Source: Cercophora sp. LCS_1 (taxonomy: Eukaryota; Ascomycota; Sordariomycetes; Sordariales; Lasiosphaeriaceae). Taken from it: DNA of 64,000 nucleotides. Position 1 is the stretch's first letter; each line of letters starts with the position of its first letter. The stretch spans positions 1,178,001 through 1,242,000 of the forward strand of contig JAPZLL010000008.1 in NCBI GenBank assembly GCA_036250225.1. The letters run 5' to 3'. The notes beneath the pieces were generated by a model. That model saw only the letters and a list, made by a program, of their open reading frames with translations, ran no database searches and was not told the origin of the DNA. Shown here in pieces: positions 22,633-33,900 of this stretch. Made by a program: the position numbers and the translations under genes.

Positions 22633-25600
22633 ATGACCTCCACTCGCAGTAGACGCTCCTCAGCCAGCCCTCCTGACCCCCAATCCTTCCCACTCCGATC
22701 CCTAGTGCCGAATTCCACCTTGCGCCCCACGCGTGCTCCCGCCTCTCCGTTTCACGACGCTGCGGCTCCAGGCCCCGACTCAAATACTCGGACAATTCCA
22801 CTCGACGGGGACGGATCCGTTCCAAGACAAGACCCCAATGGCCCCCGGCAAGAGACCGGAGATCAAGCGACGGCGACCGTACCCGAACCCATGATTGCAG
22901 ATCCCACCACCCTGCGCGAGACCCCCGGGTTCAGCAGTCCCTCCTATGGCTCCATCTCTCCCGACGGCTCTGCGTCCCCGAGAAGCAGCAGCGACGTCGC
23001 CAGCACTCCGGCGGACCGCGACTTCGACGACCACGATGTCAGAGACTTTGGCGCGAGGCGGCACAGCAGCGTCTCCCTGACCAGGTCCTTGTTGAGGCGG
23101 GCGTCGCGACTATCTGAAGAACTCGGAAGCCTGGCTACAATAGGAGGACTTGAGGGGCGCTTTGGTCTTACCGAAAGCGCATTGTTGAACGATATAGACC
23201 ATGTTCCGAAGCTGGGCGATGACCACGACGACGACGATGTCTCGCTTCTCGACTACTCGGAAGCCGAGGACGAGGAGGAAAACCCCCCGGACAACTCGCC
23301 ATACCCCCAAGTCAGGGCCTCGGTAGCGCCCACCGACAACACGTCCCTGTCGATCAACACGCCGCGGATGTGGATTCTCTCGATTTTGTTTTCTTTTCTT
23401 GGATCATCTAGCAATCTCTTCTTTTCCTTGAGATACCCCAGTGTGGCCATCAGCCCCGTTATTGCCTTGTTGCTCGTACACCCCCTCGGTCTGTTGTGGG
23501 ATTTTTGCCTGAAGAGGGGGGATGACCCGCCGGAGGAGTACATGGATGGGTTCCGCACCGACATGACGGGTCCGACGGCGCAGAATCCGCACATTGTCCC
23601 TTGGGAACGGAGGACTCGGCTCGACAAGCTGCGGCTGTGGCTTGCCCAGGGCCGGTGGAACGAGAAGGAGCACAGCTGCGTCTATGTCAGCAGCAACGTC
23701 TCGTTCGGTTTCGCGTTTGCTACGGACGTGATCGTCGAGCAAACGCAGTTTTACAAGCAGGAGGCAACTATCGTCTACCAGCTTCTCCTCACACTATCCA
23801 CCCAAATCCTCGGATACACCTTTGCCGGCCTCACTCGCCGATTCTTGGTCAGGCCAGCAGGCATGATCTGGCCCGGCACATTGATGTCGGCGGCCATGTT
23901 TACGACACTTCACAAGGAGGAAAACAAGCCGGCAAACGGATGGCGGATCAGCAGATGGAAGTTCTTCTATTTCGTCTGGTTTTCAGCATTCATCTTCTAC
24001 TTCCTCCCCGGCTTGTTGATGCCGGCCTTGAGCTACTTCAACGTCATCACTTGGTTTGCACCAAAGAATGTCGTTGTCGCTAACCTCTTTGGTGTCGTCT
24101 CGGGCCTGGGGTTGTTCCCGATGACCTTTGACTGGGCCCAGATTGCTTACATCGGGTCTCCACTTCTTACCCCTTTTTGGGCGGCTATGAACGTGGTTGC
24201 CGGGCTGGTGGTTGTCATGTGGATCATTGCTCCTATTGCATACTACAGTAACTGGCTTTACTCATCATACATGCCGATTCTCTCGGCCGCCGTCTTCGAC
24301 AACACAGGCAACGTCTACGACGTCAGCAAGGTCCTGACCAAGGACTTTCTTTTCGACAGAGAGGCATACTCAAAATACAGCCGAGTCTTCCTCCCCATCA
24401 CCTACGTCCTGAGTTATGGCGTCCAGTTCGCCGGCCTTGCGGCGCTCTTGACACACACAATCTGCTGGCACGGAAAGGACATCTGGACACAATGGAAGCG
24501 ATCCCTAGGCGAGACCGGTAGCGAGTCCAAGACGGCCTACCACCCAGTGGGCGAAGACGACGATTCCCGGCCCACACGAAGCGGCAGCAACCCCCGTCTC
24601 CACACCATGCGCTCAACCCACACAATGCGGTCCTCCCCCAGCACTGACAACCTCATGTCCCGCGAAGACGTGCACAACCGACTCATGCGGCGCTACAAAG
24701 ACGCCCCGATGAGCTGGTACCTGGCCACCTTCACCTCGATGTTGGCTATCGGCATCTTTGTCGTGGAATACTACCCCATCCACCTCCCATGGTACGGCCT
24801 GCTCCTCGCCCTAGGTATCTGCTCGATCCTCTTCATCCCGATCGGGATCATCATGGCCGTAACCAACCAACACTCGTCCATCTACCTCATCTGCCAGCTC
24901 GTCGCCGGCGTCGTCTTCCCCGGCCGCCCCGTGGCCAACATGGTTTTTGTAACCTACGGCTACATCTCCTCAGCCCAAGGCATCAAATTCGCCGCCGACC
25001 TCAAGCTGGGCCACTACATGAAGATCCCGCCGCGCATCCTTTTCTCGGTCCAAATCGTTGCCACCATCGTCTCCTCCCTCACCCAAATCGGTGTCCTAAA
25101 CTGGATGTTCGCCAACGTCCCCGGCATCTGCACCCCACAGGCAATCAACGGCTTCACCTGTCCCATCGCGCGCGTGCATTTCAACGGCTCCATCCTCTGG
25201 GGCGTCGTCGGCCCCTCGGAATTCTTCGGTCCCAACGCAACCTACCGCTCCCTGATCTGGGCCTTTGCCATTGGCGGCATCCTCCCCATCCCGCTCTGGC
25301 TCTACGCCCGTAAGCGCCGCGATTCCATCGTCCGAAAGATCAACCTCCCCGTTCTTTTCGGTAGTCTAGGCTGGATCCCGCCCGCCACGGGGCTCAATTT
25401 CAGCGTATGGGCAGTGGTGTGCTACGTCTTCAATTACTTGATCAAGAACCGCGCGCAGGCGTGGTGGGCGAAATACACCATGACGCTTTCGGCTGCTCTG
25501 GATTCAGGCCTGGCGTTTGGCATCGTCGTGGTATTTTTCGGGTTCATTTTCCCCGGATTCACAAAGGGGTTTACGTGGTGGGGCACCGAGGTGTATAAGC

Positions 25601-25674
25601 AGGGGTGTGACTGGCAGGCGTGTCCGTATTCGGAGGTGCCTGAAGGGGCCAGGTTTGGGCCGGAGACGTGGTAG
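22633..25674 (+). CDS. OPT-family oligopeptide transporter
   Basis: Single exon, 1013 residues. Proton-coupled uptake of small peptides (or related substrates such as siderophore-like chelates) across the plasma membrane, as in S. pombe Isp4. The first 230 residues are hydrophilic, Ser/Pro-rich and acidic. Membrane part: first segment from about residue 235 (MWILSILFSFLGSSSNLFF), an OPT-like WNEKEHSCVYVSSNVSFG, WIIAPIAYYSNWLYSSYMPI, then a cytosolic loop (about residues 615-690) rich in Ser/Thr, and the C-terminal half with AQGIKFAADLKLGHYMKIPP and the final WWGTEVYKQGCDWQAC. All OPT hallmarks keep their usual order. The substrate cannot be read from sequence. The start ATG is the first in frame and precedes a typical Ser-rich leader. 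Confidence 0.92.
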   Translation: MTSTRSRRSSASPPDPQSFPLRSLVPNSTLRPTRAPASPFHDAAAPGPDSNTRTIPLDGDGSVPRQDPNGPRQETGDQATATVPEPMIADPTTLRETPGFSSPSYGSISPDGSASPRSSSDVASTPADRDFDDHDVRDFGARRHSSVSLTRSLLRRASRLSEELGSLATIGGLEGRFGLTESALLNDIDHVPKLGDDHDDDDVSLLDYSEAEDEEENPPDNSPYPQVRASVAPTDNTSLSINTPRMWILSILFSFLGSSSNLFFSLRYPSVAISPVIALLLVHPLGLLWDFCLKRGDDPPEEYMDGFRTDMTGPTAQNPHIVPWERRTRLDKLRLWLAQGRWNEKEHSCVYVSSNVSFGFAFATDVIVEQTQFYKQEATIVYQLLLTLSTQILGYTFAGLTRRFLVRPAGMIWPGTLMSAAMFTTLHKEENKPANGWRISRWKFFYFVWFSAFIFYFLPGLLMPALSYFNVITWFAPKNVVVANLFGVVSGLGLFPMTFDWAQIAYIGSPLLTPFWAAMNVVAGLVVVMWIIAPIAYYSNWLYSSYMPILSAAVFDNTGNVYDVSKVLTKDFLFDREAYSKYSRVFLPITYVLSYGVQFAGLAALLTHTICWHGKDIWTQWKRSLGETGSESKTAYHPVGEDDDSRPTRSGSNPRLHTMRSTHTMRSSPSTDNLMSREDVHNRLMRRYKDAPMSWYLATFTSMLAIGIFVVEYYPIHLPWYGLLLALGICSILFIPIGIIMAVTNQHSSIYLICQLVAGVVFPGRPVANMVFVTYGYISSAQGIKFAADLKLGHYMKIPPRILFSVQIVATIVSSLTQIGVLNWMFANVPGICTPQAINGFTCPIARVHFNGSILWGVVGPSEFFGPNATYRSLIWAFAIGGILPIPLWLYARKRRDSIVRKINLPVLFGSLGWIPPATGLNFSVWAVVCYVFNYLIKNRAQAWWAKYTMTLSAALDSGLAFGIVVVFFGFIFPGFTKGFTWWGTEVYKQGCDWQACPYSEVPEGARFGPETW

Positions 25675-26298
25675 ACAGTGAGAACAGGGGGGATAGTACA
25701 TGAGACGACAAGGATAGAAGAGGTGGGAATTTGTTGGAAATGAATTCTGCTAGATGATTTACGACTGATGATAGACGATGACGGTTGGATGAGTTGACGA
25801 GCTCTGAGGTTGGACATCATGGATGAGTTACTTGTATTGTTACATGTATTGGTGGCTTGGAATATTTGTGTTTAGATAGAGGATGATGCTCACAGCATAA
25901 ATGATCAAGTTTTTACACGCGCTTGCTGTCTCGACATACTTGGGCAGCTATCATCTGATTACGTATAAGGTGGGCTAGTGCACGTTATACACCCTCTGTT
26001 CATGTTTATCCCATGTTCAGCTCCACAATCCCACCGCATACATGCAACCATAAGCCAGTCTGACACTAACAGATATCGCTCTCCACGCCCACTGCAACAT
26101 ATGAAACATCAAAACCAGCATTAACATGCTCCAGAGATACCACACAGTTCCACTTCCTCCCCATTCCGCCATCGATCGACACTCGGGATCGAAAATTATG
26201 CGTTGTTCCGGATACAGGGAAAGGAGAGCCACCATCGGAAGAGTTTGTTCTACAACATTCCATCTCCTCGGGACACCGTCACTCTTCAGGAAGGTTCT
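25675..26298. other. Convergent intergenic region
   Basis: 3' flanks of the OPT gene (+) and the SLATT gene (-). Moderately AT-rich at 25840-25980, otherwise nothing recognised. Confidence 0.5.
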
Positions 26299-27181
26299 TC
26301 AGGAATGACTGTAAAAATGGACCGGCGGGTCCGGACAGATGATCGATCTTTTGTCTATGCCTGGATGAGTCGTATATGCGTCGGGCATGTTGGCGAGGAC
26401 CGTTGTTTTGGCATTCTGGAACTTGATGAAGCAGTCGCTCAGGACATCGTCAACCGACTGCCCATGCTCGATGATACCGGTATCAAGGAGCGCCTGTGCA
26501 AGAATAAGTCAGCAACAGTTTCCAAAACCCTGTCACCACACATACCTTCAAAGTGTCTTCCACCTTAGTGAATTCCACCTTATCCAGACGATAACGATCA
26601 GGGAGGCCGCTGTTATGCATCAGGGCGAGTAGACCAGCGGCAACGGTGTTGAGAGCGGCTAGAACAGTGATGGGCGTGTTCAGGCCTTGCTGCACTGATC
26701 CAAGGGCGGTCAAGATCGCGCCGAGGACAATCTGCATGATCAACAAGAACCATCTGAAGGTGCTGATTAGATGGTAGAGGATAAAGTACTTGGAGCGCTG
26801 GGCGACGACGTCCTTGTACAGACCATCTGGGAGGCCCTTAGGAGGCCAGTACCAGCAAGTGGGGTGGATGACCGTGTGTGTCTCGCCGTCCCTAATTGCT
26901 CCCAGTCCATGAGCGATGCGAGCCCATTCCGCTGGAGACAGAAACCGGTGTTGAAGGGGCGAAGCAGAAACGGACTTGGCTCGAGGGCCAGGGCCCGGCA
27001 CCGGCGTCGGCTGGACAGACTTAGTGAAAATGGGGGCGCTTCCAGGACGAGCGCCAGGGATTGGGAGCGGGATGCTGGAAGGGCGCTCTGACTTGTAGAT
27101 GCTGTCGGTTACCTCGGACCGCTGGTCTGTCTTGAGAGGAGGGAGGCTCAGATGGCTCGGGTTACCACCAGCAGTTGCCAT
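26299..27181 (-). CDS. SLATT-fungal domain two-TM protein
   Basis: Two exons (27181-26546, 26493-26299) with a 52-nt GTATGT...CACAG intron give 276 residues. The N-terminal 80 residues are Pro/Ser-rich and probably disordered. The core begins HPTCWYWPPKGLPDGLYKDV, followed by two closely spaced membrane segments (about 142-161 and 169-187) and a helical tail (DRYRLDKVEFTKVEDTLK/ALLDTGIIEHGQSVDD). That arrangement is the SMODS- and SLOG-associating 2TM effector (SLATT) fold in its fungal form. In bacteria SLATT proteins are predicted membrane effectors of nucleotide-signalling conflict systems; the fungal role is not established. No nucleotidyltransferase, SLOG or NLR partner lies nearby. Confidence 0.75.
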
Positions 27182-27702
27182 TACGACCGAGCATGGGGAG
27201 GAAAGCGATCACAAGATACGACAAATACTTTGAGTAATTGAGAGGACAAGACGCTCCGGGTGGCAAAGCCCAAAACGGGAGGGAATTGTGTTGAGATACG
27301 GCCAGAACTGAACGCCGCTATTCCAACTCGGAGGTTGCCCGCTGACAGTTTGTCCGTTCGACGGGCGCGGCAGTAGGAGACGCAGGGGAGAAGGGTGAGC
27401 ACGTGGCGGCATGAGAAGGACCAAACCTGGATAGCGATTTGGTGAAGACGAAGGAAAGAGCTGCCTCTTGGGCAGCACCTTCCCTGAGAGAACTCAGCTT
27501 GGTGGTGTCTCAGGGGCTTCCGTGGGAACTATCGCTTGTGAGCCACGTCGCGACTTCCCCTTACATCAACCCCATCACCCGATGACCGGAACAGCTTAAA
27601 CAGAAGCACGCATTGGCACAGCTGACCTTCCATGGAATTTTCGTCTAGCTGCCATGTTCCTGGGAAAGACGCATCCAGCGTATGCGCTGGCATTGATCCG
27701 TG
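27182..27702. other. Intergenic: SLATT promoter and formamidase 3' end
   Basis: Upstream sequence of the minus-strand SLATT gene and 3' flank of the minus-strand amidase. Nothing else recognised. Confidence 0.5.
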
Positions 27703-28692
27703 TCACTCGGTAAACAAGCTCAACGGCAGCGAACACGCAACGGCGTAGTTGGGCATGTCTACCACCTCGGCCATCTTCAAGCTCGCCGCAACCGATGCCA
27801 GCATGTATGCCTCGGCCCCCGTAAGTCCCTTCTCTCTCTCCAACCAATCCATTAATCCCCTCAGCGCCATCTTGCTAGCCTCCCTCAAGTCCTTGTGAAT
27901 TCCCAAGGCAGCATATTCGCCCTTGTCCAGCCTCGCCCTCGCTATAGCTTCCTCGGTTCCCAACGGCTTTGTAACGTAGTGCGGGCACTTTAACGCCCAT
28001 CCCTCCCTCTGCTCCTTTTTTTCGACGGTCAGTCTCACCCGCGCTCGCATTGGCGTCTCGATCGCTGTCCCACAAACCTCGCCATCGCCCTGCGCCGCAT
28101 GTCCATCTCCACAACTGAACAATGCTCCATCCACATTGACGGGCAGGTACAGCACACTCCCAACCCGACTTGCGTACCGACAATCCATATTCCCCCCAAC
28201 CATGGGATATGGGGGGATAGTCGGTAACTCGCCTTCCTCAGCAGGGGCAACACCCACGACGCCGAGAAACGGCTCAATGGGGACTTCGATCCCCGGCTTG
28301 AAGACAGCTCTCCTCACGCCCGACGAGACACTTGCCCCGACGTCTGATAAGTCCCATATCTTGAGCTGGGGCTCGGGAAAGTCCTCAGCTAGAAGCCCAA
28401 AGCCAGGGAAGATGGCGGTCCACCCGTAGTCTGCGGGGATAAGCTCGAGGAACTCGACGCGGAGCACGTCGCCGGGCTCAGCATCCTGGATGTAGATGGG
28501 CCCAGTAGCCGGATCGGCAATGGCGGGATCAAAGGTTGAGAGGGCAGTAGCGGCGTTTGCAGGGGTGATTTGGTTGTTCCCGCCATCGAGCAGCGTAAGG
28601 GTCACCTCGGAGCCAGAGGGTACAGTTAGGATGGGTGGAATGGAGCGGGACCACTTGAGATGGTGGGAGGGTGGAAAGTGGTGGCTTAGCAT
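27703..28692 (-). CDS. Acetamidase/formamidase family protein
   Basis: Single exon, 329 residues. Members of the FmdA/AmdA family hydrolyse short-chain amides such as formamide or acetamide to acid and ammonia, in the cytosol, and supply nitrogen. Signature segments: HHLKWSRSIPPILTVPSGSEV at the start (shortened), LDGGNNQITP, IYIQDAEPGDVLRVEFLEL, PPYPMVGGNMDCRY, LYLPVNVDGALFSCGDGHAAQGDGEVCGTAIE (shortened), which carries the GDxHAAQGDGE metal-site motif. Length fits the fungal members. On the coding strand a TATATA element lies about 140 nt upstream of the ATG (near 28829-28834). Actual substrate preference is not visible. Confidence 0.88.
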   Translation of the reverse strand: MLSHHFPPSHHLKWSRSIPPILTVPSGSEVTLTLLDGGNNQITPANAATALSTFDPAIADPATGPIYIQDAEPGDVLRVEFLELIPADYGWTAIFPGFGLLAEDFPEPQLKIWDLSDVGASVSSGVRRAVFKPGIEVPIEPFLGVVGVAPAEEGELPTIPPYPMVGGNMDCRYASRVGSVLYLPVNVDGALFSCGDGHAAQGDGEVCGTAIETPMRARVRLTVEKKEQREGWALKCPHYVTKPLGTEEAIARARLDKGEYAALGIHKDLREASKMALRGLMDWLEREKGLTGAEAYMLASVAASLKMAEVVDMPNYAVACSLPLSLFTE

Positions 28693-29063
28693 CTTTTGCT
28701 GTGGGTTGCACGGGTATGTTTTGTTTGTCTGTTGGAAAAGGGTTGCGGCAATGAGGGGTTTTGATACCCCGCTTGGTGGTCTGATGAGCTGCAGGCGGAA
28801 GTGTTTGCCATTCTGAGAAGCCGCTGGGTATATAAGCTAAGGATTAAGACGATGGTGGTGTTCATTTGAGTGTATTGGGTGGGTCGCCAATTGATATGTT
28901 TGTTGACAATGAGTTGATGCGTTTCTTTCAAGATTCAAGCGTGCCCCCTTTTTGTTTCTTGAAGAATGTCGCCCCGGCTCCATTGGCCCCCTTTCGATCA
29001 TGGGCTGTATTTACACCGCAGGGAACTAGTTTCTTCCCATTGATGCATCCCAGCTCACATAAT
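28693..29063. other. Intergenic: formamidase promoter and GT31-like 3' end
   Basis: Contains the TATATA-like element near 28829-28834 serving the minus-strand amidase gene. Nothing else recognised. Confidence 0.45.
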
Positions 29064-30480
29064 CTACCTCGGAGGCTCCCAGATCAGCACAACGGCCGAG
29101 TCGCCGTCTGCCTCTTCCTCGTCTCTAGCAGTGTTGCCCTGGCCGACGGCATTGTTTACCCCCTTTCTGTTGACATAAACCTGCCAGACCTCCCCGTTGC
29201 CCCGAGACTTAGATTCCAGCAACCTCCAGGTCTTTTGTCGCCCTCTACTGACCAGGGTGACCTCCCCCTCCTCATTTTGTTCAAGAATGATCCAGTCGCT
29301 AACCTTTCTCGTCTTGGAGATCATCTCATTATTCTTGACCTCCACCCCCTCTGGATAGTGCGTCAGGGTATGCCCATTCACCAACACCCAGTTGTCCGCA
29401 AAGACATATCGCTGTACAAAACAGCCGTCCCCGCAGACTTTTGTGACGAGATGCCCCTTCACGTCAACATCCCTGCCTGTCCTCACCACCAGCGGTTTCC
29501 CATCACCGTATACCTTTTCGACCCCTGTTTCTGGGTCGTATAGTCCTGGAAGCGCTCGCAGCTTGACGTCTGTGTATCGGCGCAGACACTCGAATAATCC
29601 CCGGTCCCACTTCCACTTTTCGTCGTCTTGGCCCGAGGTCTTGGTGTATTGGAGACAGAGCCTACGTTGTCAGTGCCCTCTTTACGTAGCGACCCATCAT
29701 CGGCAAAGGGATGAATGAGTTGAGGCAACAAACTCACAACTGCCCAGCAAGATCCAATCCCTCCCGGCTCATAACCACGAACCCACCACCGTACGTCACC
29801 TCCCTCCCGTCACTGTCCGCCTCCCAATCTCTCCTCCCGCCAGGCGCGCCAACAAACACCTCACCCTCCAACCCCTCCAAATACTGTGAGAGCCGCCCCA
29901 ACCCGACAACAACCAAATCCCCATCCGCAACGCCAAACCATTCCCATCTCCCCGTAACCCTTCGTTTCATCAGCTCCTGCATCAGTTGCGCGTAGCGGCC
30001 TCCTTGATCTGAGGTGTCTGCTGTTGTTATCGCATCCACGTCCAGACCTTGCTGACGGAGCTGTTGTTGGACGGAGGCTGCGTGGGAGGGAGAGGATCCG
30101 TGGAGGGCGACGAGTATGCTGATTCTGTTGGAGTAGAACGGGAGGGTTGTGAGAAGGGAGGGGAGTTGTTCTGGGGTTGAGGAGATTGCGAGGAGGAGGG
30201 ATTTGCCCTCAGAGGATGCATGTTGTAGCTCTGCATGTCCCCTTACGTGTATTGGGTTTCGATGGCGGATGGGAAGAGAGAGTGGAGCTGGGTTGCGGAG
30301 CGGTGGGTGCGTAATATGCGGTGAGAGATGTGATGTGAATGAGGGTTGAATGCGCCGGGTGAAAATGTGGGGTGGTGAGAGGGAGTGTGAGGCCAGGAGC
30401 GAGGGAATGTAAGTGTCTGGTTGGGTGTCCTGACAGGCGAGAGTTGTTGGGAGGAAAAGGAGGAGGGGAAGGAGGCGCAT
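29064..30480 (-). CDS. Fungal glycosyltransferase, GT31-like (DUF604 type)
   Basis: Two exons (30480-29738, 29661-29064) with a 76-nt GTGAGT...GTAG intron join at phase 2 and give 446 residues. The N-terminus MRLLPLLLFLPTTLACQD is a signal peptide or signal anchor, placing the enzyme in the secretory pathway. The catalytic core shows WEWFGVADGDLVVVG, with a DGD in place of the classical DxD metal motif, then YGGGFVVMSREGLDL, and after the join KWKWDRGLFECLRRY and LRALPGLYDPE, the order seen in fungal GT31-like proteins. Donor sugar and acceptor are unknown. An ATG 44 codons upstream (30612) would add a hydrophobic stretch and is less likely. Confidence 0.7.
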
Positions 30481-30910
30481 GGTCACAACACCGATGATGA
30501 CAAACTTGACGATGGCGCCCAACACAGGAAAATCAGAAGAAAAACACAACGAATGGCATATCGCTGCACCAGGCATGCAAAGCTGGCCACATAGCCTTGG
30601 CGGTACCATCAAACCGGCAACCGGGACACCACATCAGCCTGAAGAGCCTCCCTCAATACACCCAACCCACCCAGATTTATGCATACTCGAATTGATGGGA
30701 CCTAAGCAACCATGTACGCTTACAAGCTACCAGACCGAACCATCAAACCTGGGTATCAAGGCCCTGGGTGAAACCACACAACGCCTGTCCCACGCCTTGC
30801 GCCGTAAACCAACGTCCCAATAAAAACCACAAAAGCCCCCAGAAAAACAACCAGATGCCTCCCAAAATCCCACATAGAGACAACGACCGCCGTAAAAATA
30901 CAGGCCACGC
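30481..30910. other. Intergenic: GT31-like promoter and GTPase 3' end
   Basis: Upstream sequence of the minus-strand GT31-like gene. No gene or RNA recognised. Confidence 0.5.
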
Positions 30911-33900
30911 TCAAACCACCTCGTTCTTGATAATTGCCGGCTCGTCAGGAGGCGGCGTGGCAAAGGGGTCCTCCTCGACCTCAGCCGGGTGCTCCTCAGC
31001 GGGGTTCTCCTCGACCGCATCTTTCATGACGCTATCAACACCACCCACGCCATCAAAGAACGTATCCACCTTGGACAACAACGGACACATCTCCAGGCGA
31101 AGCAGGCGCTCAGCGCGCGGCATGCTCCTAAACGACAGCGCGTCGGTGCCCACCAAGACCGCAATATAGTCACATGCAAGACGGCCGGAGATATCCTGAA
31201 CCTGCAGCTCCATCTGCTCGTGCAGCTTCTTGCACATGTCCTCCAGCTGCTCTCGAACGGTACCCGTAGCGTCGTGGAACATGGTATGCTTAGCGACGTC
31301 CACGTGGCTAATCATGTGCACCTTCATGCGGGCGAACGAGCCTATGCCTCTCTCGTCGACGCCTGGTATCGTTGTTAGATCAGATCACTTCAGCAAGAGG
31401 CGGAAAGAGAACTTACATTTCTGATACGCATCGGCCATCTTCTGCTGGATGACCGGCGTAAAGTTGCGGTTGGCGTCGCGCTGGCAGTCCTGCACAATAG
31501 TGCGCATCAAGCCAGGCAAATCCGACACGCGCTGCAGGTGTCCGCGAAGCTGTTGGTTGAGCATGTTCAGGCCAGGGAAATTGGTGCCCCGTTCCGCGGT
31601 GCGCTTTGTCGCTTCCCGGTGGAACGACTCGATCGCCATCTTAGTCGCGCGCGCAAAGCTCTCGAGGCAACCCATGACGCTTCGCTGAAACGCCCTTTCC
31701 CAACCAGAGGCGAGGTGCTTTGCGATAGGCTCGAAGAGCTCGGCGTTCATGTCTCGGGGACCTGCGCTTCCGCTGCTGTATACGCCTTGCCTGCGGCACA
31801 GGGCCTTGTATGTCGCCCAATACAGTCCACCAGCGGCACGAGGGGCACCCCAACCGGTCGCGGTCGGCACGGCTTCGGCAATCGCTTTCTTGATGTTTGT
31901 CTCGAACAGCTCATAGATATCCTCCCCGAGTGCGCTTTGGATATCCTCGATACACGCCGTCACTGTACCCTCCAGTTTCTGGTCAATCCCGGCCAGCTCA
32001 TGGCGCAGATTGGACTCCTCGGCGCGCTTCTCCTTGTCGGTGAGATTCGACTTGGTGCCATCGTTGGTCGCCCACAGGGTCATGCTGGTGATGAGCTGCA
32101 CGAATTCGACGAGGAACCGGCGACAGTTCGCCATCCTGCCTTGTACCGTGAGCTTCCGTGCATGCTCCTGCAGTTGAGGGATCTCTGTGTCATCAGTGGT
32201 GAGAAATCCGGAGCTGTCAAAGTGGTCTTTCTCAAGGCGGCCGCTGAGCTTTTGGAAGGCGCGACTACTGACACAGAACACAGGCAACGACTCGGCAACC
32301 TGGTCGTAATCACGGAGGTCGGCGTCAGGGTTGAAGTTCTCCTCGTCTTGTTCGGCCGCCGTCTCTTGGTCAAGCCTAACACACGTTAGCAGATATCACC
32401 AACACATTGGCGCTGACAGACTCCTTGATGCCCATGGCAAAGTCATGTTTGATGGCCCGTCGAGAATACTGATTGCGACCCTTGATGCAGACAGCTTTGA
32501 CCTCGGCCTGCAGAACTTTATTCTCGACCTGGACTTCCTTAATGTCATTGCGCAGCCTCTTCGTCTTCTCGCTGATCTGCGTCTTGTGGGCACGCATCTC
32601 CTTCTTCTCCGCCTTGAGGTCCGCAAGTTTAGCCTCGATCTCATCCTCGGCCAAGGGTTGTCGGTTCTCATCCTGCGGCTGCGAGTTCTCCTTGTCGCTG
32701 TCAGAGGCATCCGAGTCCGACATATCTGAATCCGAATCCGAATCGGCAGATTTGCGGTTTTTGCGGCTGCCAAACGGCTTCGCTCGACGTTTGCGCTTCT
32801 TGGTACTCGGGCTACTCTCGCTCGGCGCATACACAGTTTCGCCGTCGGCCGCCTGTTTGAGGAGCTCGTCCCACTTGTCCCAGGCCTTGTCGTTGGCCTC
32901 AAGGATATCTTCAATGGCCTCCTTCTCGTCCTTTAGCTCGGCGATGTCCTTCTTGATCTGTCTGATCTTGACATCGTTCTGCTGGATCTGAGACCACGAT
33001 TCGGAAATCTCCTCTTCGATGTCAAGACTCTCGGCGGCTTCAGTGACTGAAATGTCGTCCGTCTTGGAACAAATGAAGGTAACGGCCGAGTAAATTCCGT
33101 CGTATTTGAGCTGGCGCCTGAACGAATCGCCCAGCAAGGACTTGGCTGTCTTGTCATCGACCGCTCGGGTGATGGGCGCAACAATCCACAAGCCTGTGCA
33201 CGCCTTCATGTAGTTGGCAGCAACAGCAGCTCTGGCGGCGTTGGAGTCTTGAACACCAGGAAGATCAACGAGACAGGCGCCAGTTGACAGAGCAGCAGCC
33301 TTGGTGTAGATGCGGACCACCTTGATGAGCGGCCAGTACTCAATCGTCTTTTCCGTGTTCTTCTCCTTGCTGTCGACGTACTCCTGGAGCTGACGGTAGA
33401 GGCTTGCGGCCGTGGTTGCCCTGAGCTTGCGAGTGGTACCGAGGACTGAGCGCACAGCAGCCTCGTTAGCCATACCGTCGGGGGTAGAGTTGGCGATCAT
33501 CTCCTTGGTCTTTCGGGGGTAAACGGCCTTGATCTTGGCATACGCCACGCCGCAATCGCTGTCAGGGATGGAACAGTCGCGAGAGACCCCGCCATTACCG
33601 TCCAAGAGGTCGACGAAGAGGCCCTCGAGCTCCTTAATCCAGTCATCGCTAGTGATAAATTCGACTTCGGCCCGATAGAGCTCATTGGGATTGTCTGAGT
33701 GGTTGTATGAGATCTCGGTAGGCGACGCGGTGCATGCTCTCTGTGAAGATGTAAGTGAACGCGCGGTGACAAACATGCACTAGACGTACCATGCAGTTGG
33801 TGGGTAAGAGACGTTCTTCGTCAAGCACTGCCGAAATGACCGAAGACTTTCCGGCTCCGGTGTTTCCCACCACACCAACGATGGTGCACGTGGGCTTTGA

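Noticed and set aside
31538..32389. 283-codon plus-strand open frame opposite the GTPase gene
   Set aside because: Shadow of a well-supported exon; no protein family resemblance.
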